Assembly (NCBI GenBank): GCA_944321515.1
Contig: CALULO010000003.1
Location: forward strand, 62,001-126,000
Source of the DNA: an uncultured Atopobiaceae bacterium
GTDB lineage: Bacteria; Actinomycetota; Coriobacteriia; Coriobacteriales; Atopobiaceae
Reading direction: 5' to 3'
Length of the DNA: 64,000 nucleotides
Part shown: one piece after another, positions 1 to 13,339 of the stretch
How the letters are laid out: each line of letters opens with the position of its first letter
How positions within the stretch are numbered: position 1 is the stretch's first letter
Made by a program: the position numbers and the translations under genes
Notes under the pieces: generated by a model
What the model saw: only the letters and a program-made list of their open reading frames with translations
What the model was told of the DNA's origin: nothing
Database searches by the model: none

Positions 1-118
1 CCGCGCAGCCCGCGGCCACCGCGGCCGCCGCGTTCTCCTCGAAGGTGCCCACGCCGTCCGAGAAGCGCGTGTGCGTGTGCATGTCCACAACGGAGCCGGA
101 TGCCAGCGGATGTGCCAT
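1..118 (-). CDS. PHP-domain metal-dependent phosphoesterase, N-terminal fragment
   Basis: Only the first 39 codons are inside the window; the rest lies beyond the left edge. The start is the ATG at 118-116, preceded by a good ribosome site (AGGGAGG, about 12 bases upstream). Residues 14-22 read HTHTRFSDG, the metal-binding signature that opens PHP domains (two His then SDG, as in histidinol phosphatases and YciV/RNase AM-like phosphoesterases). Such proteins hydrolyse phosphoester bonds with a multi-metal centre. The exact substrate cannot be told from this fragment. It is on the same strand as carAB, about 325 bases downstream, but a hairpin lies between them. Confidence 0.75.
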   Translation of the reverse strand, partial: MAHPLASGSVVDMHTHTRFSDGVGTFEENAAAAVAAGCA

Positions 119-332
119 GGTGCCTCCCTGGGTCTGGGTGCAAGTCTCTCCGAACAAATCGCCCTCGGGCTCGGGGCCCCGAGTCCGGCGCACTTCGCAC
201 TTCGGTCGGGCGGGGCTTGGCGCAAGGCCCGCCGGCAGCGGAGCCTCCTGGCGCAAGCCCTCCGGGCGCAAGGTGCTTCCCGCCCATTGTGCCGCATCGC
301 GACGCACGGGAGTGTAAGCGTTTCACAAGGAA

Positions 333-361
333 GGGCCGCCGGGCGAGAAGCCCGACGGCCC
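333..361 (-). terminator. GC-rich hairpin downstream of carB, with dispersed motif in the loop
   Basis: A 12-bp stem with one mismatch (GGGCCGCCGGGC / GCCCGACGGCCC) closes on a five-base GAGAA loop. On the minus strand it follows carB by about 85 bases and is followed by TTCCTT, a short T-rich stretch, so it is a plausible but not classical intrinsic terminator. The loop and inner stem contain GGCGAGAAG (342-350), the motif repeated across this window. Nothing else is seen in the 119-444 gap. Confidence 0.5.
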
Positions 362-444
362 GAGAAGAAGCCAGACGACACCGGCCAACCGCCGGCGCCG
401 GGGCGCGAAGATGTCACCGCCGGCGCCTGAGACGGGCCTGTCGC

Positions 445-3660
<3,216 letters not shown>

Positions 3661-4929
3661 CTAGAAGCGCCTCCCCTCGCGGACGTCGATGGCAAGGTAG
3701 TCGTCCTCGCCTCGCATGAGCTTTGCAAACGCCGCAAAGGCGTACGTGGAGTCGTTGGGGCCGGGCTTGGCCTCCGGGTGGTACTGCATGGAGAAGGCCG
3801 GCACGTCGAGGAACTGGATGCCCTCCGGGGTGCCGTCGTTGAGGTTGACGTGCGTAAGGCGGATCTTGCCGTAGCGGGGGTTCTCCACCACCGGGGCGAT
3901 GTGGCGAGAGGACCAGAAGCGCAGGTCCTCGTCGGCGGGGTGCTCGGAGACGCCGCCGGAGAGCTCCGGCACCAGGGGCCCGAAGGTCGAGAAGACCGGG
4001 CCGTAGTTGTGGTTCTGGGCGGTGATCTCAACCTTGCCGGTCAGGAGGTTCATGACCGGCTCGTTGCCGCCGTGGTGGCCGTACGGGAGCTTCTCGATGG
4101 TGGCGCCGGCCGCCATGGAGATGACCTGGTTGCCGAGGCAGATGCCAAAGACGGGCACCTTGCCCAGACACGCGCGGACCGCCTCGGCCACGGACGGCAC
4201 GGAGGACGGGTCGCCGGGGCCGTTGGAGAAGAACACGCCGTCAGGCTGCTGGGCGAGGACGTCCGCCACGGGGGTATCCCACGGCACAACGGTGACCTCG
4301 CAGCCCGCCGCGGAAAGGCGCTTGGCGATGCCGGCCTTCTCGCCGCAGTCGTAGGCGACCACGGAGAGGCGCGGGCTGCCGTCGGCATCCTTGCCGGGAA
4401 TCACGTAGCTCTTCTTGCAGGAGACGTCGGCAACGTAGTTGTGCTCGGCGATGGCCGGGCTCTTGCGGACGCGCTCCACCAGGCTCTCCGGGTCGAGGTC
4501 GACGGTGGAGATCGCGGCGCGCATGGCGCCGCCCTCGCGGATGGCAAGCGTCAGGGCGCGGGTATCAACGTCCTCGATGGCCACCACGCCGCGCTCGGCG
4601 AGAAACTCCGGCAGGCTCGTGACGCTCTGCCAGTTGGAGGGCGCGTAGCAGGCGTCGTGCACCACGAGGCCCGCCAGGTGCAGCTCCTCGGCCTGCATGT
4701 CCTTCTCGTTGATGCCGTAGTTGCCGACCTGAGGGTAGGTGAGCGTCACGATCTGGCCCGCGTACGACGGGTCGGAGACGATCTCCTGGTAGCCGACCAT
4801 GGAGGTGTTGAACACGACCTCGCCGAAGGTCTCCCCCTCCGCTCCGACGGAGCGCCCGAAGAAGTGCATCCCGTTCTCGAGCGCCAGGAGCGCCCTCGGA
4901 TGCCTGCCGTTGTCCACCAGTAGGTTCAC
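3661..4929 (-). CDS. carA: Carbamoyl-phosphate synthase small (glutaminase) subunit
   Basis: 422 residues from the GTG at 4929, chosen because AAAGGGCGG sits 7-9 bases upstream. An upstream in-frame ATG (4968) has no such site. CarA hydrolyses glutamine and passes ammonia to CarB. A class I glutamine amidotransferase domain fills the C-terminal half: nucleophile Cys264 in GICLGNQ, then His384 and Glu386 in YHPEA. It is about 40 residues longer than E. coli CarA. The extra length includes an insert around residues 325-355 between the glutaminase motifs, containing SEHPADED. It is the first gene of the carAB pair, with a terminator-like hairpin in its leader. Confidence 0.95.
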   Translation of the reverse strand: MNLLVDNGRHPRALLALENGMHFFGRSVGAEGETFGEVVFNTSMVGYQEIVSDPSYAGQIVTLTYPQVGNYGINEKDMQAEELHLAGLVVHDACYAPSNWQSVTSLPEFLAERGVVAIEDVDTRALTLAIREGGAMRAAISTVDLDPESLVERVRKSPAIAEHNYVADVSCKKSYVIPGKDADGSPRLSVVAYDCGEKAGIAKRLSAAGCEVTVVPWDTPVADVLAQQPDGVFFSNGPGDPSSVPSVAEAVRACLGKVPVFGICLGNQVISMAAGATIEKLPYGHHGGNEPVMNLLTGKVEITAQNHNYGPVFSTFGPLVPELSGGVSEHPADEDLRFWSSRHIAPVVENPRYGKIRLTHVNLNDGTPEGIQFLDVPAFSMQYHPEAKPGPNDSTYAFAAFAKLMRGEDDYLAIDVREGRRF

Positions 4930-4990
4930 AGCAACACCGCCCTTTCGTTTGCGCGCGCCGTACATCACGCAGGCCGCAGCCTCGCCCTAC

Positions 4991-5022
4991 AAAAAACGGA
5001 GCACCCGCGAGCGAGGACTCCG
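4991..5022 (-). promoter_or_regulatory. Terminator-like hairpin in the carA leader (possible attenuator)
   Basis: On the minus strand CGGAG...CTCCG encloses a partly paired loop and is followed by six T (4996-4991), about 60 bases before the carA start. A separate strong gdhA terminator lies at 5258-5318, so this second hairpin probably belongs to the carA leader and could attenuate transcription, as is common for pyrimidine genes. I see no canonical PyrR-binding loop, so the signal is unknown. A weak -10 (TATGCT, 5096-5091) lies upstream. Confidence 0.45.
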
Positions 5023-5257
5023 ATAAGGCTGCGACATGTATGTTGTGGACGCCTTTTCGGTCTCTCGTACCGTGTTAAAGGTCATGTGACAGCATAGCAG
5101 GTTCGGCGTTGCCTGTGTGACGGGATAACGCCTCCACGCAAAAACACGGCGAGGCGAGAAGAGCCTCTGCGGATGCACGGCCGGCGATGCGGTGCGGGCA
5201 TGCTTGGCGACACGAGCCCCGGGCACGGGCGCCGGACACGGGGCCGCGACGACGAAA

Positions 5258-5318
5258 GGCCCGCCGGCCTCCCGCACCGAGCTCAACCGGGCTCGTACGA
5301 TGCGGTGGCTGGCGGGCC
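5258..5318 (-). terminator. gdhA terminator, long stem
   Basis: GGCCCGCC (5258-5265) pairs with GGCGGGCC (5311-5318), with further inner pairing (CCGCA/TGCGG, GAGC/GCTC). It is followed on the minus strand by TTTCGTCG, and starts 24 bases past the gdhA stop. The rest of the 4930-5341 gap holds the carA leader and one copy of the GGCGAGAAG motif at 5153-5161. Confidence 0.75.
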
Positions 5319-5341
5319 TCCCCGACCGCTGCCCCTCCCGG

Positions 5342-7168
<1,827 letters not shown>

Positions 7169-7170
7169 CT

Positions 7171-8100
7171 ATGCCAGACTCCCCGCTCGGCCGTACGCTC
7201 GTCATTGCCAACCCCGCCGCGCACAGCGGCCGCGGTGCCGAGGGCGCGGACTTTGCCGAGCGCTTCCTCGCGAGCATGGGATCGGCCACAAGCGGCTTCA
7301 AGGTGCTTCGGACGACGGGCCCCGGCGACGCGGTCGGAATTGCCGCGAGAGCGGATGGCTTTGACACGGTGCTCGCCCTCGGGGGCGACGGCGTGATCCA
7401 TGAGGTGGCAAACGGCCTCATGGCACGGCCGGCGGAGGCGCGCCCGCAGCTCGGCGTAATCCCCCTGGGCTCCGGCAACGACTACGCCCGCACGCTCGGC
7501 ATGGCGAGAAACGACGTCCAGTCGGCGCTCGCCCAGCTGGTGCGCGGCCAGGTGCGCCCCGTTGAGGTGGGCAGGGTCAACGGGACCCACTTCGTTCAGA
7601 CGCTCTCGTTTGGGCTGGACGCCGCCATCGCGTTGGACACGACGGAGCGCCGGGCGGCCGACACCTCCCAGGAGGGCGAGGCGCTCTTCGTGACATCCGG
7701 GCTCAAGATCCTCTCCCACGCACGAGGCGGCTTCCCCTGCACGGCGCGCTTCGACGACGAGGGGCCGGTCAGGCTCTCCGCGCTCGTCTTTGCATTTCAG
7801 GTGGGGCCGAGCTACGGCGGCGGCTTTGCCATCTGCCCGGGCGCCGACCCCGTCGACGGGCTCCTCGACGTCTGCTACAACGTGCGCGTCCCGGCGCTGC
7901 CCCACCTTCTCACCCTCTTCGGGCTGGCGCGCCGCGGCCTTCACGCGCGCTCCTCGGTCGTGAGACTGCGGCACGTCCGCAGGGCCGAGCTCGACTTCGT
8001 CGCAGCCCCGCCCTGCCAGGTGGACGGGGAGCGCCTCGAGGGCACGCACTTCCTGATTGAGACCGTGCCAGCGGCGCTGCGCGTCATCTTCCCGCGCTGA
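7171..8100 (+). CDS. Diacylglycerol/lipid kinase family protein
   Basis: 309 residues. The DAGK-catalytic fold is shown by the nucleotide-binding GGDGVIHEVANG (71-82) and IPLGSGNDYARTLG (97-110), the two hallmarks of YegS/DgkB-type kinases. The N-terminal VIANPAAHSGRG matches the family start. Members phosphorylate diacylglycerol, recycling it during phospholipid or lipoteichoic-acid synthesis, or phosphorylate related lipids; the substrate here is not certain. No signal peptide or membrane segment is seen, as expected of a peripheral enzyme. ATG 7171 has GAAGGGG upstream. It is a single gene just after the tRNA pair and converges with ptsI. Confidence 0.88.
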   Translation: MPDSPLGRTLVIANPAAHSGRGAEGADFAERFLASMGSATSGFKVLRTTGPGDAVGIAARADGFDTVLALGGDGVIHEVANGLMARPAEARPQLGVIPLGSGNDYARTLGMARNDVQSALAQLVRGQVRPVEVGRVNGTHFVQTLSFGLDAAIALDTTERRAADTSQEGEALFVTSGLKILSHARGGFPCTARFDDEGPVRLSALVFAFQVGPSYGGGFAICPGADPVDGLLDVCYNVRVPALPHLLTLFGLARRGLHARSSVVRLRHVRRAELDFVAAPPCQVDGERLEGTHFLIETVPAALRVIFPR

Positions 8101-8255
8101 GGGCAGGGCGCCTCTCTCCCCAGTGGCGGCCGGGGCCCCGGGACGGTCACGCTCGGCAACACAACCTAGCCCGCCCCGCGCACGGTTCCCGATACCTCCG
8201 CCGCGGCCCCTCCCGGACAGTGACTAGCCCCTTCAAAGCCCTCCAAGGCGCCCAT

Positions 8256-8290
8256 AAAAAAGGCCCCGGGCCCTAGCTGGGGCCCGGGGC
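8256..8290 (-). terminator. ptsI terminator
   Basis: GCCCCGGGCCC / GGGGCCCGGGGC stem (8263-8290) followed on the minus strand by six T (8261-8256). It lies 30 bases past the ptsI stop. Confidence 0.92.
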
Positions 8291-8319
8291 GCAAAGCCAC
8301 TGTACGGTGCGGCGCGGCG

Positions 8320-10023
8320 TTAGCGAGCGGCGGCCTGGAGCATGGCCTTGACCTCGGTGGCCGTCTTGAGGGCCATGACCTTCTCGGTCAGGGCGTCGGC
8401 CTCGGCCTTGGTCCACTCGGAGATGATGCGGCGCGTGCGGAGGATCGACGGCGCGGACACGGAGAACTCGCCCAGGCCGAAGGAGATCAGCACCGGGATC
8501 AGCAGCGGGTCGGCCGCGGCCTCGCCGCACATGCCGACCATGATGCCGGCCTTGTTTCCCTCCTCGATGATGCGCTTGAGGGAGCGCAGGACGGCCGGCT
8601 GGTAGACCTCGTAGAGGTAGCCCACGCGGTCGTTGCCGCGGTCGGCGCACATGGTGTAGCCGATGAGATCGTTGGTGCCGATGGAGAAGAAGTCGCACTC
8701 GGCGGCGAGGTCGTCAGCGATGAGGGAGGCGGCGGGCGTCTCGATCATGGTGCCGATCTCGATGTCCTTGTTGTAGGCGACACCGCGGGCGTCGAGGTCA
8801 GCCTTGCACTCCTCAACGAGGGCCTTGACCTGGCGAATCTCATCGATGTTGGTCACCAGCGGCACCATGATCTTGATGTCGCCGAAGGCGGAGGCGCGCA
8901 GCAGGGCCGTGAGCTGAACCTTGTACTGCTCGGGGTTGTTGAGGCAGTAGCGGACAGCACGGAACCCCATGAAGGGGTTCTCCTCCTTCTGGAGGTTGAG
9001 GTACGGGATCTCCTTGTCGCCGCCCACGTCGAGCGTGCGGATGATGACCGGCTGGTTCTTCATGCGCAGCGCGACCTTCTGGTACGCGGCGAACTGCTCG
9101 TCCTCGCTCGGGAGCTCCTTGGCGTCCATGAACAGGAACTCGGAGCGGAAGAGGCCAACGCCCTCGCAGTCGTGCTCGGCGGCCACGTTGGCGTCATCCG
9201 GGTTGCCGATGTTGGCGACGAGGAGGACCTTGTCGCCGTCGCCGGTGACGGTCTCCTTGCCGCGGTAGGCCTCGAGGGCCTCCTTCTCCTCGGCGAACTG
9301 CTTGGCCTTGGCACGGTAGTGGGCGAGCTCGTCATCGCTCGGGTTGGCGAGCACGCGGCCGCGGGAGCCGTCGACGATGACCATGTCGCCGGTCTTGATG
9401 GTCTTGGTGACGTCGGCGACGGAGAGGACCGCCGGAATCTCCAGCGCGCGGGCGATGATGGCGGAGTGGGAGGTGCGGCCGCCGGTCTCGGTGACGATGC
9501 CGGCGACGTTGTCCTTGTCGATGTCGGCAGTCATGGACGGGGTGAGCTCGTGGACCACCACGATGGAGTTCTCCGGGAGCGTGGAGAGGTCGACGAGCTC
9601 CTGGCCCAGCAGGTCGGCGAGGAGGCCGGTCTTGACGTCGGCGACGTCGGCCGCACGCTCGCGGAAGAGCTCGTCCTCCATGTTGGAGAACATGTTGTAG
9701 TACATGTCATAGGCCTCGGAGACGGCCTGCTCGGCGCACATGCCGCTCTCGATCGAGCCGTTGACCATCTCCTGGATGCCCTCGTCCTCGGCAAACTCGA
9801 TGTGGGCGCCCATGATGGCGGCGGCCTCCTCGCCCACCGTGACCTTCATGCGCTCAATCTGCGCGTTGGTCTGCTCGATGAACTTGGCGACAGCGGCGGC
9901 ATAGCGCTGCTTCTCGTCACCGGCGTCCTCCGGCGCGTGCGGCGTGAAGCTGAGGTCCGGCTCGACGGCGACGCGTGCCACGCCGATGCCGATGCCGTCA
10001 GATGCGTTGACTCCCTCGTACAT
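8320..10023 (-). CDS. ptsI: PTS enzyme I (phosphoenolpyruvate-protein phosphotransferase)
   Basis: 567 residues, normal for EI. It takes phosphate from PEP and passes it to HPr, starting all PTS sugar uptake. The phospho-accepting His186 lies in GGRTSHSAIIAR (181-192). The PEP-binding barrel follows with GLFRSEFLFMD and the C-terminal GMCGEAAADP active-site cysteine loop. The start is ATG 10023 with AGGGGGA upstream; 18 in-frame codons before it lack a ribosome site. It lies 98 bases downstream of fruK in the same direction with no hairpin between, so the two are probably one operon. HPr is encoded about 53 kb away. Confidence 0.96.
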   Translation of the reverse strand: MYEGVNASDGIGIGVARVAVEPDLSFTPHAPEDAGDEKQRYAAAVAKFIEQTNAQIERMKVTVGEEAAAIMGAHIEFAEDEGIQEMVNGSIESGMCAEQAVSEAYDMYYNMFSNMEDELFRERAADVADVKTGLLADLLGQELVDLSTLPENSIVVVHELTPSMTADIDKDNVAGIVTETGGRTSHSAIIARALEIPAVLSVADVTKTIKTGDMVIVDGSRGRVLANPSDDELAHYRAKAKQFAEEKEALEAYRGKETVTGDGDKVLLVANIGNPDDANVAAEHDCEGVGLFRSEFLFMDAKELPSEDEQFAAYQKVALRMKNQPVIIRTLDVGGDKEIPYLNLQKEENPFMGFRAVRYCLNNPEQYKVQLTALLRASAFGDIKIMVPLVTNIDEIRQVKALVEECKADLDARGVAYNKDIEIGTMIETPAASLIADDLAAECDFFSIGTNDLIGYTMCADRGNDRVGYLYEVYQPAVLRSLKRIIEEGNKAGIMVGMCGEAAADPLLIPVLISFGLGEFSVSAPSILRTRRIISEWTKAEADALTEKVMALKTATEVKAMLQAAAR

Positions 10024-10121
10024 GATGTGTCCCCCTACGTTCCAGGCCGCGCTGCGGCCACGTCCCAACACGTTCACGCCCCAAGCGGGGCGAGAAACCC
10101 AATCCTACGCCGAGCTTCGCG

Positions 10122-11138
10122 CTAGTTCTTCTCGCCCTGCCCGGCGTCCGCCGCAGCCTCCTCGGCAGCCTCGCGCGCACGGTTGTTCTCCATGTCCTGC
10201 GCGATGGTGCCCGGGATGGCGCGGCCCATCTTCTTGTAGAGCGCGGCCACCACGCGATCGATGGTGGAGCGCTTTGCGATTCCCTTGCTCGCCGCCGTGG
10301 CGGTGCCGCACGCGGAGGCGAAGATCAGAGCCGTCTCGTAGTCGACGCCGCGCGTGACCTGCGCGAGGAAGCCGGCCACCATGGAGTCGCCCGCGCCGGT
10401 GGCGTTGACGAGCTTGATCTTTGCGGTGGGGACGACGTGCTCGGCGCCGTTCTCGTCAAGAAGGAGCGAGCCGTGGCCACCGCAGGAGATGATGACGTTG
10501 CGGGCGCCCGCCTCCTGGAGCTTGTGCGCGTAGGGCATGCACTCCTCGGGCTCCTCGATGTTGACGCCGTAGATGCGGCCGACCTCGTGGTTGTTCGGCT
10601 TGATGAGGAACGGGTGCATCTCCAGGGCCTCCATGAGGAGCTGGCCCGGGGCGTCCACCACGAACTGAATCCCGCGACCGCCGAGGCGACGCATGATCTG
10701 GGAGTACATGTCCTCCGGAAGGGTGTTGGGGATGGAGCCCGTCAGGACCAGCGTGTCACCGGCGCCCACAATGTCCATGCGCTCAAGCAGCTCGTCGACC
10801 TTCTTCTCGGGGATCTTGGGTCCCATGCCGTTGACCATCGTCATGACGATGCCGTTGAGCTTGATGTTGATGCGGGTGTAGCCGCGGTCCAGGCACACGA
10901 AGTTGCTCGCGACGCCCTTCTCCTGCAGGCGGTGCAGGAGGTAGTCCCCGGTGAAGCCGGCAGCGATGCCCATGGCGATGCTCGGCACGTCGAGCTCGTT
11001 CAGGAGCGTCGAGATGTTAATACCGTTTCCGCCGCAGTGGAGCTCCTCGGACGAAGACCTGTTCGTAAAGCCCATGTCGAGCGTCAATGGGTGCATGACA
11101 TAGTCAAGGGCAGGGTTCAACGTCATCGTGTAGATCAA
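10122..11138 (-). CDS. fruK: 1-phosphofructokinase (PfkB family)
   Basis: 338 residues. It phosphorylates fructose 1-phosphate to fructose 1,6-bisphosphate after PTS fructose uptake. PfkB signatures are GGNGINIS (36-43, where FruK proteins have GGKGxNVA) and NATGAGDSMVAGF (245-257, catalytic base Asp251). The TTG at 11138 is chosen because GGAAGGA sits 7 bases upstream and the protein then opens IYTMTLNPALDYV as in FruK. Tagatose-6-phosphate kinase is an alternative name for this family. The last residues GQGEKN are encoded by a copy of the dispersed motif (10125-10136). No fructose EII gene is next to it. Confidence 0.85.
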   Translation of the reverse strand: MIYTMTLNPALDYVMHPLTLDMGFTNRSSSEELHCGGNGINISTLLNELDVPSIAMGIAAGFTGDYLLHRLQEKGVASNFVCLDRGYTRINIKLNGIVMTMVNGMGPKIPEKKVDELLERMDIVGAGDTLVLTGSIPNTLPEDMYSQIMRRLGGRGIQFVVDAPGQLLMEALEMHPFLIKPNNHEVGRIYGVNIEEPEECMPYAHKLQEAGARNVIISCGGHGSLLLDENGAEHVVPTAKIKLVNATGAGDSMVAGFLAQVTRGVDYETALIFASACGTATAASKGIAKRSTIDRVVAALYKKMGRAIPGTIAQDMENNRAREAAEEAAADAGQGEKN

Positions 11139-11198
11139 CGCGCGCTCCTTCCAACGGGCAGACCACACCAGTTCAGTATGCCTTTTCGGCACCGTACT

Positions 11199-11219
11199 CT
11201 CGCGCGACTATTACGCGAG
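11199..11219. promoter_or_regulatory. Inverted repeat upstream of fruK
   Basis: CTCGCG (11199-11204) and CGCGAG (11214-11219) flank a nine-base centre that contains TAATAGT on the minus strand, a possible -10 element. It lies about 60 bases before the fruK start and could be an operator overlapping the promoter. Confidence 0.3.
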
Positions 11220-11294
11220 CGCGCCGTTCCATGCGGCCAGAGGCATGACGCGGGCCGGACATCCATCACGGCTGCCCGGCCCGACCAGGCCTTC

Positions 11295-11371
11295 TGGTGC
11301 GCCCTGAGGGATTCGAACCCCCGACCTTCGGATTAGAAGTCCGCGGCTCTATCCAACTGAGCTAAGGGCGC
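11295..11371 (-). tRNA. tRNA-Arg(TCT)
   Basis: Minus-strand cloverleaf: acceptor GCGCCCT/AGGGCGC, anticodon loop CTTCTAA giving TCT, TTCGAAT T-loop, encoded CCA at 11297-11295. Confidence 0.97.
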
Positions 11372-11394
11372 GATGGTCAAGCGCGGCACACATT

Positions 11395-11973
11395 TTAGAG
11401 CATACCGAACGCCTTGGCCGCGAGAATGCCTGTGACGGTCTTGGCGTCGTCAATAAGTCCGGCCCGGACGGCCTCGATGGCGTCCTCGATGGGCACCCAG
11501 ACGACGTTGACAAGCTCGCCCTCGTCCGGACGGGCAGGACCCCGGGCGAGCCCGTGGGCAAAGTAGACGGCGGTGTGCTCGTCGGTGAAGCCCGGCGACC
11601 CGTACTGCACCGCGAGGAGCTCCAGGCGCTCGGCGACGAGGCCGGTCTCCTCGGCGAGCTCGCGGGCGGCGCAGGCGTCGGGCGACTCGTTGCCCTCCAC
11701 CTTGCCGGCGGGTATCTCGAGCGTCATCCTCCCGAGCGCCACGCGCCATTGCCGGACAAGACAGACCCTGTCGTCCATCACGGCCACCACGCCGGCGCCG
11801 CCATGATGGCGCACGAGGTCGCGCCAGCCGTGGGTCCCGTCGGCGAGCTCCACGTCAAGCTGCTCGACCGAGAAGATCCTCCCCTCCCACGGCCTCTCGG
11901 CGGAGACGACACGCTCGGCAAGCGCGGGGTCCGGCTCAAGTGCTGCACGGATGGCGTCAAGCCCCTCTGACAT
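11395..11973 (-). CDS. Nudix hydrolase, ADP-ribose pyrophosphatase-like
   Basis: 192 residues. The full Nudix box GxxxxxExxxxxxxREUxEExGU lies at 90-112 (ends AARELAEETGLV), coordinating Mg for pyrophosphate cleavage. The preceding LVRQWRVALGRMTLEIPAG matches ADP-ribose pyrophosphatases (NudF/YqkG type), which recycle ADP-ribose and related nucleoside diphosphate sugars. The ATG at 11973 is preferred over an in-frame GTG five codons earlier because GGGAGGG sits directly before it. It lies between tRNA-Arg and the nuclease gene on the same strand; 30 bases separate it from the nuclease stop. Confidence 0.88.
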   Translation of the reverse strand: MSEGLDAIRAALEPDPALAERVVSAERPWEGRIFSVEQLDVELADGTHGWRDLVRHHGGAGVVAVMDDRVCLVRQWRVALGRMTLEIPAGKVEGNESPDACAARELAEETGLVAERLELLAVQYGSPGFTDEHTAVYFAHGLARGPARPDEGELVNVVWVPIEDAIEAVRAGLIDDAKTVTGILAAKAFGML

Positions 11974-12003
11974 CTTCCCTCCCGACACGACGACTGCCTC
12001 GCC

Positions 12004-12801
12004 CTAATTCTCGCATTTTGTAAACGTTCCGCTCGCGTAGTCGATGTCATAGCCTGCTGCGGCGTTGAACACCTCGACCTCGAGGTCGAGCGCGCCGTCC
12101 GAGGAGCGCACGTCCACCAGCACGCTCCTCGGCAGCAGCTCCGAGCCCACGTAGACGGGCTCCGCGCGGTAGTAGACGGTCCCGTCCGGGTTCTCCCCCA
12201 GCCACGTGCGGGCAAGGCCCTCCGCGTAGGCCATCCCGCCGTCCTGCCCCTTGTTGTCGCCGACGTTCTGAGTGCGCGTGCCGGTCACGAGGTTCTCCGC
12301 CGCGTCGACGCCGCCCAGCGACTTGGCGAGCAGGTGGCTCCTGTTGTAGAGGTAGCCGTGGTAGGAGGTCCCGTCCGGCATGGGGATGTCGACCTCCTCG
12401 TTATGGCCCCACCCCGCGGGGCGGATGTCGGAGATGTCCTCGCGCTCCCGGGCGCTGCCGGCCTCCATCATCTCGTAGGTCACGGTGGCCGTGACGGTCC
12501 CAGCACGCCCGAGGGCGTCGAGCCCGTCGTAGCGTGCCTCACCGGGGGCGGGCTCGTCGGTGACGACGGCCGGGCCGAGCACGCGGTAGTAGTCGGGGTA
12601 GTCCCCGGCGTCCCAGGTTCCGGGGACACCAGCCGCTCTCCCGGGGACGGCGGCCTCGACGGGCGCAGGCGCCGAGGTGGCGGCCGGAACGGTCAGCGCA
12701 CCGGTTCCGACGCCGGCAACGGCCGCAGCGAGAAGCGCGGCGAGAAGTGCAAGCGGGCCGCGGACGCGCGTCCTTCTCGCCCCTCGTCTTCCTCGCGACA
12801 T
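12004..12801 (-). CDS. Secreted DNA/RNA non-specific endonuclease (EndA/streptococcal DNase type)
   Basis: 265 residues. A basic N-terminus and a hydrophobic segment (about 15-33) form a signal peptide or membrane anchor, so the enzyme acts outside the cell. The core matches the beta-beta-alpha-metal nuclease family of Streptococcus EndA/Sda DNases: RPAGWGHNE (127-135), HGYLYNRSHLLAKSLGG (148-164) and TGTRTQNVG (173-181). The catalytic His is His156 in NRSH, replacing the more usual DRGH, and the metal ligand Asn is in RTQN. Such nucleases degrade extracellular DNA for nutrition, biofilm or neutrophil-trap escape, and EndA also makes single strands during competence. RBS AGGGAGG precedes ATG 12801. 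Confidence 0.85.
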   Translation of the reverse strand: MSRGRRGARRTRVRGPLALLAALLAAAVAGVGTGALTVPAATSAPAPVEAAVPGRAAGVPGTWDAGDYPDYYRVLGPAVVTDEPAPGEARYDGLDALGRAGTVTATVTYEMMEAGSAREREDISDIRPAGWGHNEEVDIPMPDGTSYHGYLYNRSHLLAKSLGGVDAAENLVTGTRTQNVGDNKGQDGGMAYAEGLARTWLGENPDGTVYYRAEPVYVGSELLPRSVLVDVRSSDGALDLEVEVFNAAAGYDIDYASGTFTKCEN

Positions 12802-12917
12802 GTTGGCCTCCCTGGTCTACGACGACGCGGCACGCCGCCTGGGCGGGTCCGACGAAGCCCGGGAGGGGCGTGGCGCGGCACCCCGTCGGACGCGGCGGAC
12901 CGGGTGCGTCGGCTTAT

Positions 12918-12950
12918 AAAAAACGACCGGGCACCCAAGGCACCCGGTCG
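12918..12950 (-). terminator. Terminator of the tRNA-His-Lys-Lys operon
   Basis: CGACCGGG / CCCGGTCG stem with inner GTGCC/GGCAC-type pairing, followed on the minus strand by six T (12923-12918). It starts 10 bases past the last tRNA. Confidence 0.92.
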
Positions 12951-12959
12951 AAACTATCG

Positions 12960-13035
12960 TGGTGGATCGTCAGGGGTTCGAACCCTGGACCTTGGGATTA
13001 AGAGTCCCCTGCTCTACCAGCTGAGCTAACGATCC
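12960..13035 (-). tRNA. tRNA-Lys(CTT), copy 2
   Basis: Acceptor GGATCGT/ACGATCC, anticodon loop CTCTTAA giving CTT, encoded CCA. Identical in sequence to the copy 6 bases upstream. Confidence 0.97.
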
Positions 13036-13040
13036 GAGAA

Positions 13041-13116
13041 TGGTGGATCGTCAGGGGTTCGAACCCTGGACCTTGGGATTAAGAGTCCCCTGCTCTACCA
13101 GCTGAGCTAACGATCC
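13041..13116 (-). tRNA. tRNA-Lys(CTT), copy 1
   Basis: Same sequence as the neighbouring tRNA-Lys; tandem duplication inside the His-Lys-Lys operon. Confidence 0.97.
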
Positions 13117-13130
13117 ATATTCAGTTGAAA

Positions 13131-13207
13131 TGGGGTGGGCGAAGGGTCTCGAACCCTCGACCTACGGAGCCACAGTCCGTCGCTCTACCAACTGAGCTAC
13201 GCCCACC
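13131..13207 (-). tRNA. tRNA-His(GTG)
   Basis: Anticodon loop CTGTGGC giving GTG. The acceptor GTGGGCG/CGCCCAC carries the histidine-specific extra G-1 opposite discriminator C73. CCA is encoded. Confidence 0.97.
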
Positions 13208-13235
13208 ATTTGCGACCTCTTCAGGCAGCTCGACT

Positions 13236-13264
13236 ATTCTGCACTACCCCGCGGCGCGATGCAA
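13236..13264 (-). promoter_or_regulatory. Promoter of the tRNA-His-Lys-Lys operon
   Basis: On the minus strand TTGCAT (13264-13259), a 17-bp spacer and CAGAAT (13241-13236), about 30 bases upstream of tRNA-His. Confidence 0.6.
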
Positions 13265-13339
13265 GGACTTTTTTGTCAAATCTGGAATTTCGCTCAACAG
13301 GCCGGTCCACAGGGTGCGCGGCGCCGCGGACGGAGGCGC

